From Ptiloglossa arizonensis (lineage: Eukaryota; Arthropoda; Insecta; Hymenoptera; Colletidae), in contig NW_027479544.1 of assembly GCF_051014685.1 (NCBI RefSeq), positions 37,743 through 101,742 on the forward strand: a DNA stretch of 64,000 nucleotides. The letters run 5' to 3'. Shown here in pieces: positions 23,264 to 36,854 of the stretch. Made by a program: the position numbers and the translations under genes. The number at the start of each line of letters is the position of its first letter. The stretch's first letter is position 1. The notes under the pieces were generated by a model. It was given only the letters and a program-made list of their open reading frames with translations. It was not told where the DNA came from and did not search any database.

Positions 23264-24777
23264 AAATACACATACCGTTGTAATCGGGCGAGTTTCTACT
23301 TTCAGACGCTACAGGAATTTTTGGGTTAGGTCAATCCGTTCGCGAGATATGGGAGTTTGAAGCCAAGAAATGGTTGAGAAGGCAAAAAATTTTTCGCAAT
23401 TCTGCTGCTCCAAACGCTTAACCAGAATGGCCTAGGGAAAAAATACACATACCGTTGTAATCGGGCGAGTTTCGACTTTCAGAAGCAATAGGAATTTTTG
23501 GGTTAGGTCAATCCGTTCGCGAGATATGGGAGTTTGAAGCCAAGAAATGGTTAAGAAGGCAAAAAATTTTTCGCAATTCTGCTGCTCCAAACGCTTAACA
23601 AGAATGGCCTAGGGAAAAAATACACATACCGTTGTAATCAGGCGAGATTCTACTTTCAGACGCTACAGGAATTTTTGGGTTAGGTCAATCCGTTCGCGAG
23701 ATATGGGAGTTTGAAGCCAAGAAATGGTTGAGAAGGCGAAAAATTTTTCGCAATTCTGCTGCTCCAAACGCTTAACAAGAATGGCCTAGGGAAAAAATAC
23801 ACATACCGTCGTAATCGGGCGAGCTTCGACTTTCAGAAGCAATTGGAATTTTTGGGTTAGGTCAATCCGTTCGCGAGATATGGGAGTTTGAAGCCAAGAA
23901 ATGGTTGAGAAGGCAAAAAATTTTTCGCAATTCTGCTGCTCCAAACGCTTAACAAGAATGGCCTAGGGAAAAAATACACATACCGTTGTAATCGGGCGAG
24001 TTTCTACTTTCAGACGCTACAGGAATTTTTGGGTTAGGTCAATCCGTTCGCGAGATATGGGAGTTTGAAGCCAAGAAATGGTTGAGAAGGCAAAAAATTT
24101 TTCGCAATTCTGCTGCCCCAAACGCTTAACCAGAAAGGCCTAGGGTAAAAATACACCTACCGCTGTAATCGGGCGAGTTTCTACTTTCAGATGCAATAGG
24201 AATTTTTGGGTTAGGTCAATCCGTTCGCGAGATATGGGAGTTTGAAGCCAAGAAATGGTTGAGAAGGCAACAAATTTTTCGCAATTCTGCTGCTTCAAAC
24301 GCTTAACCAGAATGGCCTAGGGAAAAAATACACATACCGCTGTAAACGGGCGAGTTTCTACTTTCAGATGCAACAGGAATTTTTGGTTTAGGTCAATCCG
24401 TTCGCGAGATATGGGAGTTTGAAGCTAAGAAATGGTTGAGAAGACAACAAATTTTTCGCACTTCTGCTGCTCCAAACGCTTAACCAGAATGGCCTAGGGA
24501 AAAAATACACATACCGTTGTAATCGGGCGAGTTTCGACTTTCAGAAGCAATATGAATTTTTGGGTTAGGTCAATCCGTTCGCGAGATATGGGAGTTTGAA
24601 GCTAAGAAATGGTTGAGAAGACAACAAATTTTTCGCACTTCTGCTGCTCCAAACGCTTAACCAGAATGGCCTAGGGAAAAAATACACATACCGTTGTAAT
24701 CGGGCGAGTTTCTAATTTCAGACGCTACAGGAATTTTTGGGTTAGGTCAATCCGTTCGCGAGGTATGGGAGTTTGAA
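21848..24777 (+). repeat. Fourth copy of the 2.9-kb block
   Basis: Matches 10410-13277 at a shift of 11,500, then 11,501 after the deletion private to the third copy. It starts inside the 7/8-monomer HOR and ends near 24777, where 'ggcgaaaaa' of the third copy is replaced by 'ggcaaaaaa'. A private change, 'gaggtatggg', lies near 24762. From about 24163 its tail becomes the first copy of the next repeated block. Confidence 0.84.
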
Positions 24778-25736
24778 GCCAAGAAATGGTTGAGAAGGCA
24801 AAAAATTTTTCGCAATTCTGCTGCTCCAAACGCTTAACCAGAAAGGCCTAGGGTAAAAATACACCCACCGCTGTAATCGGGCGAGTTTCTACTTTCAGAC
24901 GCAACAGGAATTTTGGAGTTAGGTCAATCCGTTCGCGAGATATGGGAGTTTGAAGCCAAGGAACGGTTGAGAAGGCAAAAAATTTTTCGCAATTCTGCTG
25001 CTCCAAACGCTTAACCAGAATGGCCCAGGGAAAAATACACATACCGTTGTAATCGGGCGAGTTTCTACTTTCAGATGCAACAGGAATTTTTGGGTTAGGT
25101 CAATCCGTTCGCGAGATATGGGAGTTTGAAGCTAAGAAATGGTTGAGAAGACAACAAATTTTTCGCACTTCTGCTGCTCCAAACGCTTAACCAGAATGGC
25201 CTAGGAACAAAATACACACACCGTTGTAATCGGGCGAGTTTCTACTTTCAGACGCAACAGGAATTTTTGGGTTAGGTCAATCCGTTCGCGAGATACGGGA
25301 GTTTGAAGCTAAGAAATGGTTGAGAAGACAACAAATTTTTCGCATTTCTGCTGCTCCAAACGCTTAACCAGAATGGCCTAGGGAAAAAATACACATACCG
25401 TTGTAATCGGGCGAGTTTCTACTTTCAGATGCAATTGGAATTTTTGGGTTAGGTCGATCCGTTCGCGAGATATGGGAGTTTGTAGCTAAGAAATGGTTGA
25501 GAAGACAACAAATTTTTCGCACTTCTGCTGCTCCAAACGCTTAACCAGTATGGCCTTGGGTAAAAATACACATACCGTTGTAATCGGGCGAGTTTCGACT
25601 TTCAGAAGCAATAGGAATTTTTGGTTTAGGTCAATCCGTTCGCGAGATATGGGAGTTTGAAGCCAAGAAATGGTTGAGAAGGCAAAAAATTTTTCGCAAT
25701 TCTGCTGCTCCAAACGCTTAACCAGAATGGCCTAGG
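24163..25736 (+). repeat. First copy of a 1.57-kb block, repeated at 26.1 and 28.4 kb
   Basis: 24163-25736 matches about 26108-27681 (shift 1,945) and 28407-29980 (further shift 2,299). Markers are 'gtaaacggg', the 'ggcccaggg' monomer, 'ctaggaacaaaatac' (25201/27146/29445), 'aggtcgatcc' and 'gtttgtagctaag'. The two later copies share 'cgtgcgag' and 'gaagaaaac' changes absent here, so they derive from each other more recently than from this copy. Confidence 0.85.
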
Positions 25737-28700
25737 GAAAAAATACACATACCGTTGTAATCGGGCGAGTTTCTACTTTCAGATGCAACAGGAATTTTGG
25801 GTTAGGTCAATCCGTTCGCGAGATATGGGAGTTTGAAGCTAAGAAATGGTTGAGAAGACAACAAATTTTTCGCAATTCTGCTGCTCCAAACGCTTAACCA
25901 GAATGGCCTAGGGAAAAAATACACATACCGTTGTAATCGGGCGAGTTTCTACTTTCAGACGCTACAGGAATTTTTGGGTTAGGTCAATCCGTTCGCGAGA
26001 TATGGGTGTTTGAAGCCAAGAAATGGTTGAGAAGGCAAAAAATTTTTCGCAATTCTGCTGCTCCAAACGCTTAACCAGAAAGGCCTAGGGTAAAAATACA
26101 CCTACCGATGTAATCGGGCGAGTTTCTACTTTCAGATGCAATAGGAATTTTTGGGTTAGGTCAATCCGTTCGCGAGATATGGGAGTTTGAAGCCAAGAAA
26201 TGGTTGAGAAGGCAAAAAATTTTTCGCAATTCTGCTGCTTCAAACGCTTAACCAGAATGGCCTAGGGAAAAAATACACATACCGCTGTAAACGGGCGAGT
26301 TTCTACTTTCAGATGCAACAGGAATTTTTGGTTTAGGTCAATCCGTTCGCGAGATATGGGAGTTTGAAGCTAAGAAATGGTTGAGAAGACAACAAATTTT
26401 TCGCACTTCTGCTGCTCCAAACGCTTAACCAGAATGGCCTAGGGAAAAAATACACATACCGTTGTAATCGGGCGAGTTTCGACTTTCAGAAGCAATATGA
26501 ATTTTTGGGTTAGGTCAATCCGTTCGCGAGATATGGGAGTTTGAAGCTAAGAAATGGTTGAGAAGACAACAAATTTTTCGCACTTCTGCTGCTCCAAACG
26601 CTTAACCAGAATGGCCTAGGGAAAAAATACACATACCGTTGTAATCGGGCGAGTTTCTAATTTCAGACGCTACAGGAATTTTTGGGTTAGGTCAATCCGT
26701 TCGCGAGATATGGGAGTTTGAAGCCAAGAAATGGTTGAGAAGGCAAAGAATTTTTCGCAATTCTGCTGCTCCAAACGCTTAACCAGAAAGGCCTAGGGTA
26801 AAAATACACCTACCGCTGTAATCGGGCGAGTTTCTACTTTCAGACGCAACAGGAATTTTGGAGTTAGGTTAATCCGTTCGCGAGATATGGGAGTTTGAAG
26901 CCAAGGAACGGTTGAGAAGGCAAAAAATTTTTCGCAATTCTGCTGCTCCAAATGCTTAACCAGAATGGCCCAGGGAAAAATACACATACCGTTGTAATCG
27001 GGCGAGTTTCTACTTTCAGATGCAACAGGAATTTTTGGGTTAGGTCAATCCGTTCGCGAGATATGGGAGTTTGAAGCTAAGAAATGGTTGAGAAGACAAC
27101 AAATTTTTCGCACTTCTGCTGCTCCAAACGCTTAACCAGAATGGCCTAGGAACAAAATACACACACCGTTGTAATCGTGCGAGTTTCTACTTTCAGACGC
27201 AACAGAAATTTTTGGGTTAGGTCAATCCGTTCGCGAGATACGGGAGTTTGAAGCTAAGAAATGGTTGAGAAGAAAACAAATTTTTCGCATTTCTGCTGCT
27301 CCAAACGCTTAACCAGAATGGCCTAGGGAAAAAATACACATACCGTTGTAATCGGGCGAGTTTCTACTTTCAGATGCAATTGGAATTTTTGGGTTAGGTC
27401 GATCCGTTCGCGAGATATGGGAGTTTGTAGCTAAGAAATGGTTGAGAAGACAACAAATTTTTCGCACTTCTGCTGCTCCAAACGCTTAACCAGAATGGCC
27501 TTGGGTAAAAATACACATACCGTTGTAATCGGGCGAGTTTCGACTTTCAGAAGCAATAGGAATTTTTGGGTTAGGTCAATCCGTTCGCGAGATATGGGAG
27601 TTTGAAGCCAAGAAATGGATGAGAAGGCAAAAAATTTTTCGCAATTCTGCTGCTCCAAACGCTTAACCAGAATGGCCTAGGGTAAAAATACACCTACCGC
27701 TGTAATCGGGCGAGTTTCTACTTTCAGAAGCAATAGGAATTTTTGGGTTAGGTCAATCCGTTCGCGAGATATGGGAGTTTGAAGCCATGAAATGGTTGAG
27801 AAGGCAAAAAATTTTTCGCAATTCTGCTGCTCCAAACGCTTAGCAAGAATGGCCTAGGGAAAAAATACACATACCGTTGTAATCGGGCGAGTTTCTACTT
27901 TCAGACGCTACAGGAATTTTTGGGTTAGGTCAATCCGTTCGCGAGATATGGGTGTTTGAAGCCAAGAAATGGTTGAGAAGGCAAAAAATTTTTCGCAATT
28001 CTGCTGCTCCAAACGCTTAACCAGAATGGCCTAGGGAAAAAATACACATACCGTTGTAATCGGGCGAGTTTCTACTTTCAGATGCAACAGGAATTTTGGG
28101 TTAGGTCAATCCGTTCGCGAGATATGGGAGTTTGAAGCTAAGAAATGGTTGAGAAGACAACAAATTTTTCGCAATTCTGCTGCTCCAAACGCTTAACCAG
28201 AATGGCCTAGGGAAAAAATACACATACCGTTGTAATCGGGCGAGTTTCTACTTTCAGACGCTACAGGAATTTTTGGGTTAGGTCAATCCGTTCGCGAGAT
28301 ATGGGTGTTTGAAGCCAAGAAATGGTTGAGAAGGCAAAAAATTTTTCGCAATTCTGCTGCTCCAAACGCTTAACCAGAAAGGCCTAGGGTAAAAATACAC
28401 CTACCGATGTAATCGGGCGAGTTTCTACTTTCAGATGCAATAGGAATTTTTGGGTTAGGTCAATCCGTTCGCGAGATATGGGAGTTTGAAGCCAAGAAAT
28501 GGTTGAGAAGGCAAAAAATTTTTCGCAATTCTGCTGCTTCAAACGCTTAACCAGAATGGCCTAGGGAAAAAATACACATACCGCTGTAAACGGGCGAGTT
28601 TCTACTTTCAGATGCAACAGGAATTTTTGGTTTAGGTCAATCCGTTCGCGAGATATGGGAGTTTGAAGCTAAGAAATGGTTGAGAAGACAACAAATTTTT

Positions 28701-30204
28701 CGCACTTCTGCTGCTCCAAACGCTTAACCAGAATGGCCTAGGGAAAAAATACACATACCGTTGTAATCGGGCGAGTTTCGACTTTCAGAAGCAATATGAA
28801 TTTTTGGGTTAGGTCAATCCGTTCGCGAGATATGGGAGTTTGAAGCTAAGAAATGGTTGAGAAGACAACAAATTTTTCGCACTTCTGCTGCTCCAAACGC
28901 TTAACCAGAATGGCCTAGGGAAAAAATACACATACCGTTGTAATCGGGCGAGTTTCTAATTTCAGACGCTACAGGAATTTTTGGGTTAGGTCAATCCGTT
29001 CGCGAGATATGGGAGTTTGAAGCCAAGAAATGGTTGAGAAGGCAAAGAATTTTTCGCAATTCTGCTGCTCCAAACGCTTAACCAGAAAGGCCTAGGGTAA
29101 AAATACACCTACCGCTGTAATCGGGCGAGTTTCTACTTTCAGACGCAACAGGAATTTTGGAGTTAGGTTAATCCGTTCGCGAGATATGGGAGTTTGAAGC
29201 CAAGGAACGGTTGAGAAGGCAAAAAATTTTTCGCAATTCTGCTGCTCCAAACGCTTAACCAGAATGGCCCAGGGAAAAATACACATACCGTTGTAATCGG
29301 GCGAGTTTCTACTTTCAGATGCAACAGGAATTTTTGGGTTAGGTCAATCCGTTCGCGAGATATGGGAGTTTGAAGCTAAGAAATGGTTGAGAAGACAACA
29401 AATTTTTCGCACTTCTGCTGCTCCAAACGCTTAACCAGAATGGCCTAGGAACAAAATACACACACCGTTGTAATCGTGCGAGTTTCTACTTTCAGACGCA
29501 ACAGAAATTTTTGGGTTAGGTCAATCCGTTCGCGAGATACGGGAGTTTGAAGCTAAGAAATGGTTGAGAAGAAAACAAATTTTTCGCATTTCTGCTGCTC
29601 CAAACGCTTAACCAGAATGGCCTAGGGAAAAAATACACATACCGTTGTAATCGGGCGAGTTTCTACTTTCAGATGCAATTGGAATTTTTGGGTTAGGTCG
29701 ATCCGTTCGCGAGATATGGGAGTTTGTAGCTAAGAAATGGTTGAGAAGACAACAAATTTTTCGCACTTCTGCTGCTCCAAACGCTTAACCAGAATGGCCT
29801 TGGGTAAAAATACACATACCGTTGTAATCGGGCGAGTTTCGACTTTCAGAAGCAATAGGAATTTTTGGGTTAGGTCAATCCGTTCGCGAGATATGGGAGT
29901 TTGAAGCCAAGAAATGGATGAGAAGGCAAAAAATTTTTCGCAATTCTGCTGCTCCAAACGCTTAACCAGAATGGCCTAGGGTAAAAATACACCTACCGCT
30001 GTAATCGGGCGAGTTTCTACTTTCAGAAGCAATAGGAATTTTTGGGTTAGGTCAATCCGTTCGCGAGATATGGGAGTTTGAAGCCATGAAATGGTTGAGA
30101 AGGCAAAAAATTTTTCGCAATTCTGCTGCTCCAAACGCTTAGCAAGAATGGCCTAGGGAAAAAATACACATACCGTTGTAATCGGGCGAGTTTCTACTTT
30201 CAGA
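25655..30204 (+). repeat. 13-monomer higher-order repeat (2,299-bp period)
   Basis: Units 25655-27953 and 27954-30204 align at 2,299 bp. The left end is set by 'gggagttt' versus 'gggtgttt' (25654/27953), the right end by 'gatgaaac' versus 'gacgctac' (30205/27906). Markers: 'cgatgtaatc' (26107/28406), 'ggcccaggg', 'ctaggaac', 'ccttgggtaaa' (27499/29798). The second unit also has 'gccatgaaatgg' and 'cttagcaag', matched in the first unit's second half (27784/30083 and 27839/30138). Each unit contains the 1.57-kb block plus four further monomers. Confidence 0.9.
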
Positions 30205-30828
30205 TGAAACAGGAATTTTTGGGTTAGGTCAATCCGTTCGCGAGATATGGGAGTTTGAAGCTAAGAAATGGTTGAGAAGACAACAAATTTTTCGCAATTC
30301 TGCTGCTCCAAACGCTTAACCAGAATGGCCTAGGGAAAAAATACACATACCGTTGTAATCGGGCGAGTTTCTACTTTCAGACGCTACAGGAATTTTTGGG
30401 TTAGGTCAATCCGTTCGCGAGATATGGGAGTTTGAAGCCAAGAAATGGTTGAGAAGGCAAAAAATTTTTCGCAATTCTGCTGCTCCAAACGCTTAACCAG
30501 ATTGGCCTAGGGTAAAAATACACCTACCGCTGTAATCGGGCGAGTTTCTACTTTCAGACGCAACAGGAATTTTTGAGTTAGGTCAATCCGTTCGCGAGAT
30601 ATGGGAGTTTGAAGCCAAGGAACGGTTGAGAAGGCAAAAAATTTTTCGCAATTCTGCTGCTCCAAACGTTTAACCAGAATGGCCTAGGGAAAGAATGCAC
30701 ATACCGTTGTAATCGGGCGAGTTTCTACTTTCAGATGCAACAGGAATTTTTGGGTTAGGTCAATCCGTTCGCGAGATATGGGAGTTTGAAGCTAAGAAAT
30801 GGTTGAGAAGACAACAAATTTTTCGCAC
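30205..30828 (+). repeat. Linking monomers between zone 1 and zone 2
   Basis: About 3.5 monomers, including unusual copies with 'gatgaaacagg' (30203), 'gattggcc' (30499) and 'gaaagaatgcac' (30688). Here the typical zone 1 combinations stop; those marked by 'cttaagcag' and 'ggcttagg' were last seen near 23 kb. No non-satellite sequence. Confidence 0.78.
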
Positions 30829-33800
30829 TTCTGCTGCTCCAAACGCTTAACCAGAATGGCCTAGGGAAAAAATACACATGCCGTTGTAATCGGGCGAGTT
30901 TCTACTTTCAGATGCAACAGGAATTTTTGGGTTAGGTCAATCCGTTCGCGAGATATGGGAGTTTGAAGCTAAGAAATGGTTGAGAAGGCAACAAATTTTT
31001 CGCACTTCTGCTGCTCCAAACGCTTAACCAGAATGGCCTAGGAACAAAATACACACACCGTTGTAATCGGGCGAGTTTCTACTTTCAGGGGCAACAGGAA
31101 TTTTTGGGTTAGGTCAATCCGTTCGCGAGATATGGGAGTTTGAAGCTAAGAAATGGTTGAGAAGACAACAAATTTTTCGCATTTCTGCGGCTCCAAACGC
31201 TTAACCAGAATGGCCTAGGGAAAAAATACACATACCGTTGTAATCGGGCGAGCTTCGACTTTCAGAAGCAATAGGAATTTTTGGGTTATGTCAATCCGTT
31301 CGCGAGATATGGGAGTTTGAAGCCAAGAAATGGTTGAGAAGGCAAAAAATTTTTCGCAATTCTGCTGCTCCAAACGCTTAACAAGAATGGCCTAGGGGAA
31401 AAATACACATACCGTTGTAATCGGGCGAGTTTCTACTTTCAGACGCTAAAGGAATTTTTGGGTTAGGTCAATCCGTTCGCGAGATATGGGAGTTTGAAGC
31501 CAAGAAATGGTTGAGAAGGCGAAAAATTTTTCGCAATTCCGCTGCTCCAAACGCTTAATCAGAATGGCCTAGGGTAAAAATACACATACCGCTGTAATCG
31601 AGCGAGTTTCTACTTTCAGACGCAACAGGAATTTTTGAGTTAGGTCAATCCGTTCGCGAGATATGGGAGTTTGAAGCCAAGGAATGTTTGAGAAGGCAAC
31701 AAATTTTTCGCAATTCTCCTGCGCCAAACGCTTAACCAGAATGGCCTAGGGAAAAAATACACATACCGTTGTAATCGGGCGAGTTTCTACTTTCAGATGC
31801 AATAGGAATTTTTGGTTTAGGTCAATCCGTTCGCGAGATATGGGAGTTTGAAGCTAAGAAATGGTTGAGAAGACAACAAATTTTTCGCACTTCTGCTGCT
31901 CCAATCGCTTAACCAGAATGGCCTAGGGAAAAAATACACATACCGTTGTAATCGGGCGAGTTTCTACTTTCAGACGCTACAGGAATTTTTGGGTTAGGTC
32001 AATCCGTTCGCGAGATATGGGAGTTTGAAGCAAAGAAATGGTTGAGAAGGCAAAAAATTTTTCGCAATTCTGCTGCTCCAAACGCTTAACCAGAATGGCC
32101 TAGGGAAAAAATACACATACCGTTGTAATCGGGCGAGTTTCTACTTTCAGACGCTACAGGAATTTTTGGGTTAGGTCAATCCGTTCGCGAGATATGGGAG
32201 TTTGAAGCCAAGAAATGGTTGAGAAGGCGAAACATTTTTCGCAATTCTGCTGCTCCAAACGCTTAACCAGAATGGCCTAGGGAAAAAATACACATACCGT
32301 TGTAATCGGGCGAGTTTCTACTTTCAGACGCTACAGGAATTTTTGGGTTAGGTCAATCCGTTCGCGAGATATGGGAGTTTGAAGCCAAGAAATGGTTGAG
32401 AAGGCGAAAAATGTTTCGCAATTCTGCTGATCCAAACGCTTAACCAGAATGGCCTAGGGAAAAAATACACGTACCGTGGTAATCGGGCGAGTTTCTACTT
32501 TCAGATGCAATAGGAATTTTTGGGTTAGGTCAATCCGTTCGCGAGATATGGGAGTTTGAAGCCATGAAATGGTTGAGAAGGCAAAAAATTTTTCGCAATT
32601 CTGCTGCTCCAAACGCTTAACAAGAATGGCCTAGGGAAAAAATACACATGCCGTTGTAATCGGGCGAGTTTCTACTTTCAGATGCAATTGGAATTTTTGG
32701 GTTAGGTCAATCCGTTCGCGAGATATGGGAGTTTGAAGCCAAGAAATGGTTGAGAAGGCAAAAAATTTTTCGCAATTCTGCTGCTCCAAACGCTTAACCA
32801 GAATGGCCTAGGGTAAAAATACCCCTACCGCTGTAATCGGGCGAGTTTCTACTTTCAGACGCAACAGGAATTTTTGAGTTAGGTCAATCCGTTCGCGAGA
32901 TATGGGAGTTTGAAGCCAAGGAACGGTTGAGAAGGCAAAAAATTTTTCGCAATTCTGCTGCTCCAAACGCTTAACAAGAATGGCCTAGGGAAAAAATACA
33001 CATACCGTTGTAATCGGGCGAGTTTCTACTTTCAGACGCTACAGGAATTTTTGGGTTAGGTCAATCCGTTCGCGAGATATGGGTGTTTGAAGCCAAGAAA
33101 TGGTTGAGAAGGCGAAAAATTTTTCGCAATTCTGCTGCTCCAAACGCTTAACCAGAATGGCCTAGGGAAAAAATACACATACCGTGGTAATCGGGCGAGT
33201 TTCTACTTTCAGATGCAATAGGAATTTTTGGGTTATGTCAATCCGTTCGCGAGATATGGGAGATTGAAGCCAAGAAATGGTTGAGAAGGCAAAAAATTTT
33301 TCGCAATTCTGCTGCATCAAACGCTTAACCAGAATGGCCTAGGGAAAAAATACACATACCGCTGTAATCGGGCGAGTTTCTACTTTCAGATGCAACAGGA
33401 ATTTTTGGTTTAGGTCAATCCGTTCGCGAGATATGGGAGTTTGAAGCCAAGAAATGGTTCAGAAGGCAAAAAATTTTTCGCAATTCTGCTGCTCCAAACG
33501 CTTAACCAGAATGGCCTAGGGAAAAAATACACATACCGCTGTAATCGGGCGAGTTTCTACTTTCAGACGCAACAGGAATTTTTGAGTTAGGTCAATCCGT
33601 TCGCGAGATACGGGAGTTTGACGCTAAGAAATGGTTGAGAAGACAACAAATTTTTCGCAATTCTGCTGCTCCAAACGCTTAACCAGAATGGCCTAGGGGA
33701 AAAAATACACATACCGTGGTAATCGGGCGAGTTTCTACTTTCAGATGCAATAGGAATTTTTGGGTTAGGTCAATCCGTTCGCGAGATATGGGAGTTTGAA

Positions 33801-36800
33801 GCCAAGAAATGGTTGAGAAGGCAAAAAATTTTTCGCAATTCTGCTGCTCCAAACGCTTAACCAGAATGGCCTAGGGAAAAAATACACATGCCGTTGTAAT
33901 CGGGCGAGTTTCTACTTTCAGATGCAACAGGAATTTTTGGGTTAGGTCAATCCGTTCGCGAGATATGGGAGTTTGAAGCTAAGAAATGGTTGAGAAGGCA
34001 ACAAATTTTTCGCACTTCTGCTGCTCCAAACGCTTAACCAGAATGGCCTAGGAACAAAATACACACACCGTTGTAATCGGGCGAGTTTCTACTTTCAGGG
34101 GCAACAGGAATTTTTGGGTTAGGTCAATCCGTTCGCGAGATATGGGAGTTTGAAGCTAAGAAATGGTTGAGAAGACAACAAATTTTTCGCATTTCTGCGG
34201 CTCCAAACGCTTAACCAGAATGGCCTAGGGAAAAAATACACATACCGTTGTAATCGGGCGAGCTTCGACTTTCAGAAGCAATAGGAATTTTTGGGTTATG
34301 TCAATCCGTTCGCGAGATATGGGAGTTTGAAGCCAAGAAATGGTTGAGAAGGCAAAAAATTTTTCGCAATTCTGCTGCTCCAAACGCTTAACAAGAATGG
34401 CCTAGGGGAAAAATACACATACCGTTGTAATCGGGCGAGTTTCTACTTTCAGACGCTAAAGGAATTTTTGGGTTAGGTCAATCCGTTCGCGAGATATGGG
34501 AGTTTGAAGCCAAGAAATGGTTGAGAAGGCGAAAAATTTTTCGCAATTCCGCTGCTCCAAACGCTTAATCAGAATGGCCTAGGGTAAAAATACACATACC
34601 GCTGTAATCGAGCGAGTTTCTACTTTCAGACGCAACAGGAATTTTTGAGTTAGGTCAATCCGTTCGCGAGATATGGGAGTTTGAAGCCAAGGAATGTTTG
34701 AGAAGGCAACAAATTTTTCGCAATTCTCCTGCGCCAAACGCTTAACCAGAATGGCCTAGGGAAAAAATACACATACCGTTGTAATCGGGCGAGTTTCTAC
34801 TTTCAGATGCAATAGGAATTTTTGGTTTAGGTCAATCCGTTCGCGAGATATGGGAGTTTGAAGCTAAGAAATGGTTGAGAAGACAACAAATTTTTCGCAC
34901 TTCTGCTGCTCCAATCGCTTAACCAGAATGGCCTAGGGAAAAAATACACATACCGTTGTAATCGGGCGAGTTTCTACTTTCAGACGCTACAGGAATTTTT
35001 GGGTTAGGTCAATCCGTTCGCGAGATATGGGAGTTTGAAGCAAAGAAATGGTTGAGAAGGCAAAAAATTTTTCGCAATTCTGCTGCTCCAAACGCTTAAC
35101 CAGAATGGCCTAGGGAAAAAATACACATACCGTTGTAATCGGGCGAGTTTCTACTTTCAGACGCTACAGGAATTTTTGGGTTAGGTCAATCCGTTCGCGA
35201 GATATGGGAGTTTGAAGCCAAGAAATGGTTGAGAAGGCGAAACATTTTTCGCAATTCTGCTGCTCCAAACGCTTAACCAGAATGGCCTAGGGAAAAAATA
35301 CACATACCGTTGTAATCGGGCGAGTTTCTACTTTCAGACGCTACAGGAATTTTTGGGTTAGGTCAATCCGTTCGCGAGATATGGGAGTTTGAAGCCAAGA
35401 AATGGTTGAGAAGGCGAAAAATGTTTCGCAATTCTGCTGATCCAAACGCTTAACCAGAATGGCCTAGGGAAAAAATACACGTACCGTGGTAATCGGGCGA
35501 GTTTCTACTTTCAGATGCAATAGGAATTTTTGGGTTAGGTCAATCCGTTCGCGAGATATGGGAGTTTGAAGCCATGAAATGGTTGAGAAGGCAAAAAATT
35601 TTTCGCAATTCTGCTGCTCCAAACGCTTAACAAGAATGGCCTAGGGAAAAAATACACATGCCGTTGTAATCGGGCGAGTTTCTACTTTCAGATGCAATTG
35701 GAATTTTTGGGTTAGGTCAATCCGTTCGCGAGATATGGGAGTTTGAAGCCAAGAAATGGTTGAGAAGGCAAAAAATTTTTCGCAATTCTGCTGCTCCAAA
35801 CGCTTAACCAGAATGGCCTAGGGTAAAAATACCCCTACCGCTGTAATCGGGCGAGTTTCTACTTTCAGACGCAACAGGAATTTTTGAGTTAGGTCAATCC
35901 GTTCGCGAGATATGGGAGTTTGAAGCCAAGGAACGGTTGAGAAGGCAAAAAATTTTTCGCAATTCTGCTGCTCCAAACGCTTAACAAGAATGGCCTAGGG
36001 AAAAAATACACATACCGTTGTAATCGGGCGAGTTTCTACTTTCAGACGCTACAGGAATTTTTGGGTTAGGTCAATCCGTTCGCGAGATATGGGTGTTTGA
36101 AGCCAAGAAATGGTTGAGAAGGCGAAAAATTTTTCGCAATTCTGCTGCTCCAAACGCTTAACCAGAATGGCCTAGGGAAAAAATACACATACCGTGGTAA
36201 TCGGGCGAGTTTCTACTTTCAGATGCAATAGGAATTTTTGGGTTATGTCAATCCGTTCGCGAGATATGGGAGATTGAAGCCAAGAAATGGTTGAGAAGGC
36301 AAAAAATTTTTCGCAATTCTGCTGCATCAAACGCTTAACCAGAATGGCCTAGGGAAAAAATACACATACCGCTGTAATCGGGCGAGTTTCTACTTTCAGA
36401 TGCAACAGGAATTTTTGGTTTAGGTCAATCCGTTCGCGAGATATGGGAGTTTGAAGCCAAGAAATGGTTCAGAAGGCAAAAAATTTTTCGCAATTCTGCT
36501 GCTCCAAACGCTTAACCAGAATGGCCTAGGGAAAAAATACAAATACCGCTGTAATCGGGCGAGTTTCTACTTTCAGACGCAACAGGAATTTTTGAGTTAG
36601 GTCAATCCGTTCGCGAGATACGGGAGTTTGACGCTAAGAAATGGTTGAGAAGACAACAAATTTTTCGCAATTCTGCTGCTCCAAACGCTTAACCAGAATG
36701 GCCTAGGGGAAAAAATACACATACCGTGGTAATCGGGCGAGTTTCTACTTTCAGATGCAATAGGAATTTTTGGGTTAGGTCAATCCGTTCGCGAGATATG

Positions 36801-36854
36801 GGAGTTTGAAGCCAAGAAATGGTTGAGAAGGCAAAAAATTTTTCGCAATTCTGC
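30829..36854 (+). repeat. 17-monomer higher-order repeat, 3,010-bp tandem duplication
   Basis: Unit 1 is 30829-33838 and unit 2 33839-36848, with the match running to 36854. Rare private changes recur exactly 3,010 bp apart: 'caggggcaac' (31087/34097), 'ttatgtcaatc', 'cgctaaagg', 'aatgtttgag', 'tctcctgcgcc', 'gcgaaacattt', 'aaatgtttcgc', 'gctgatcc', 'acccctacc', 'gggagattg' and the 178-bp 'aggggaaaaaat' monomer (33706/36716). Only one mismatch was noticed, 'acataccg' (33531) against 'aaataccg' (36541). The 1-bp excess over 17 x 177 comes from the extra base in the last monomer. This is the longest and best-preserved tandem duplication in the window. Confidence 0.94.

Noticed and set aside
30829..36854. 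Segmental duplication carrying a gene or mobile element
   Set aside because: Both 3,010-bp copies are satellite monomers throughout. No other sequence is included.
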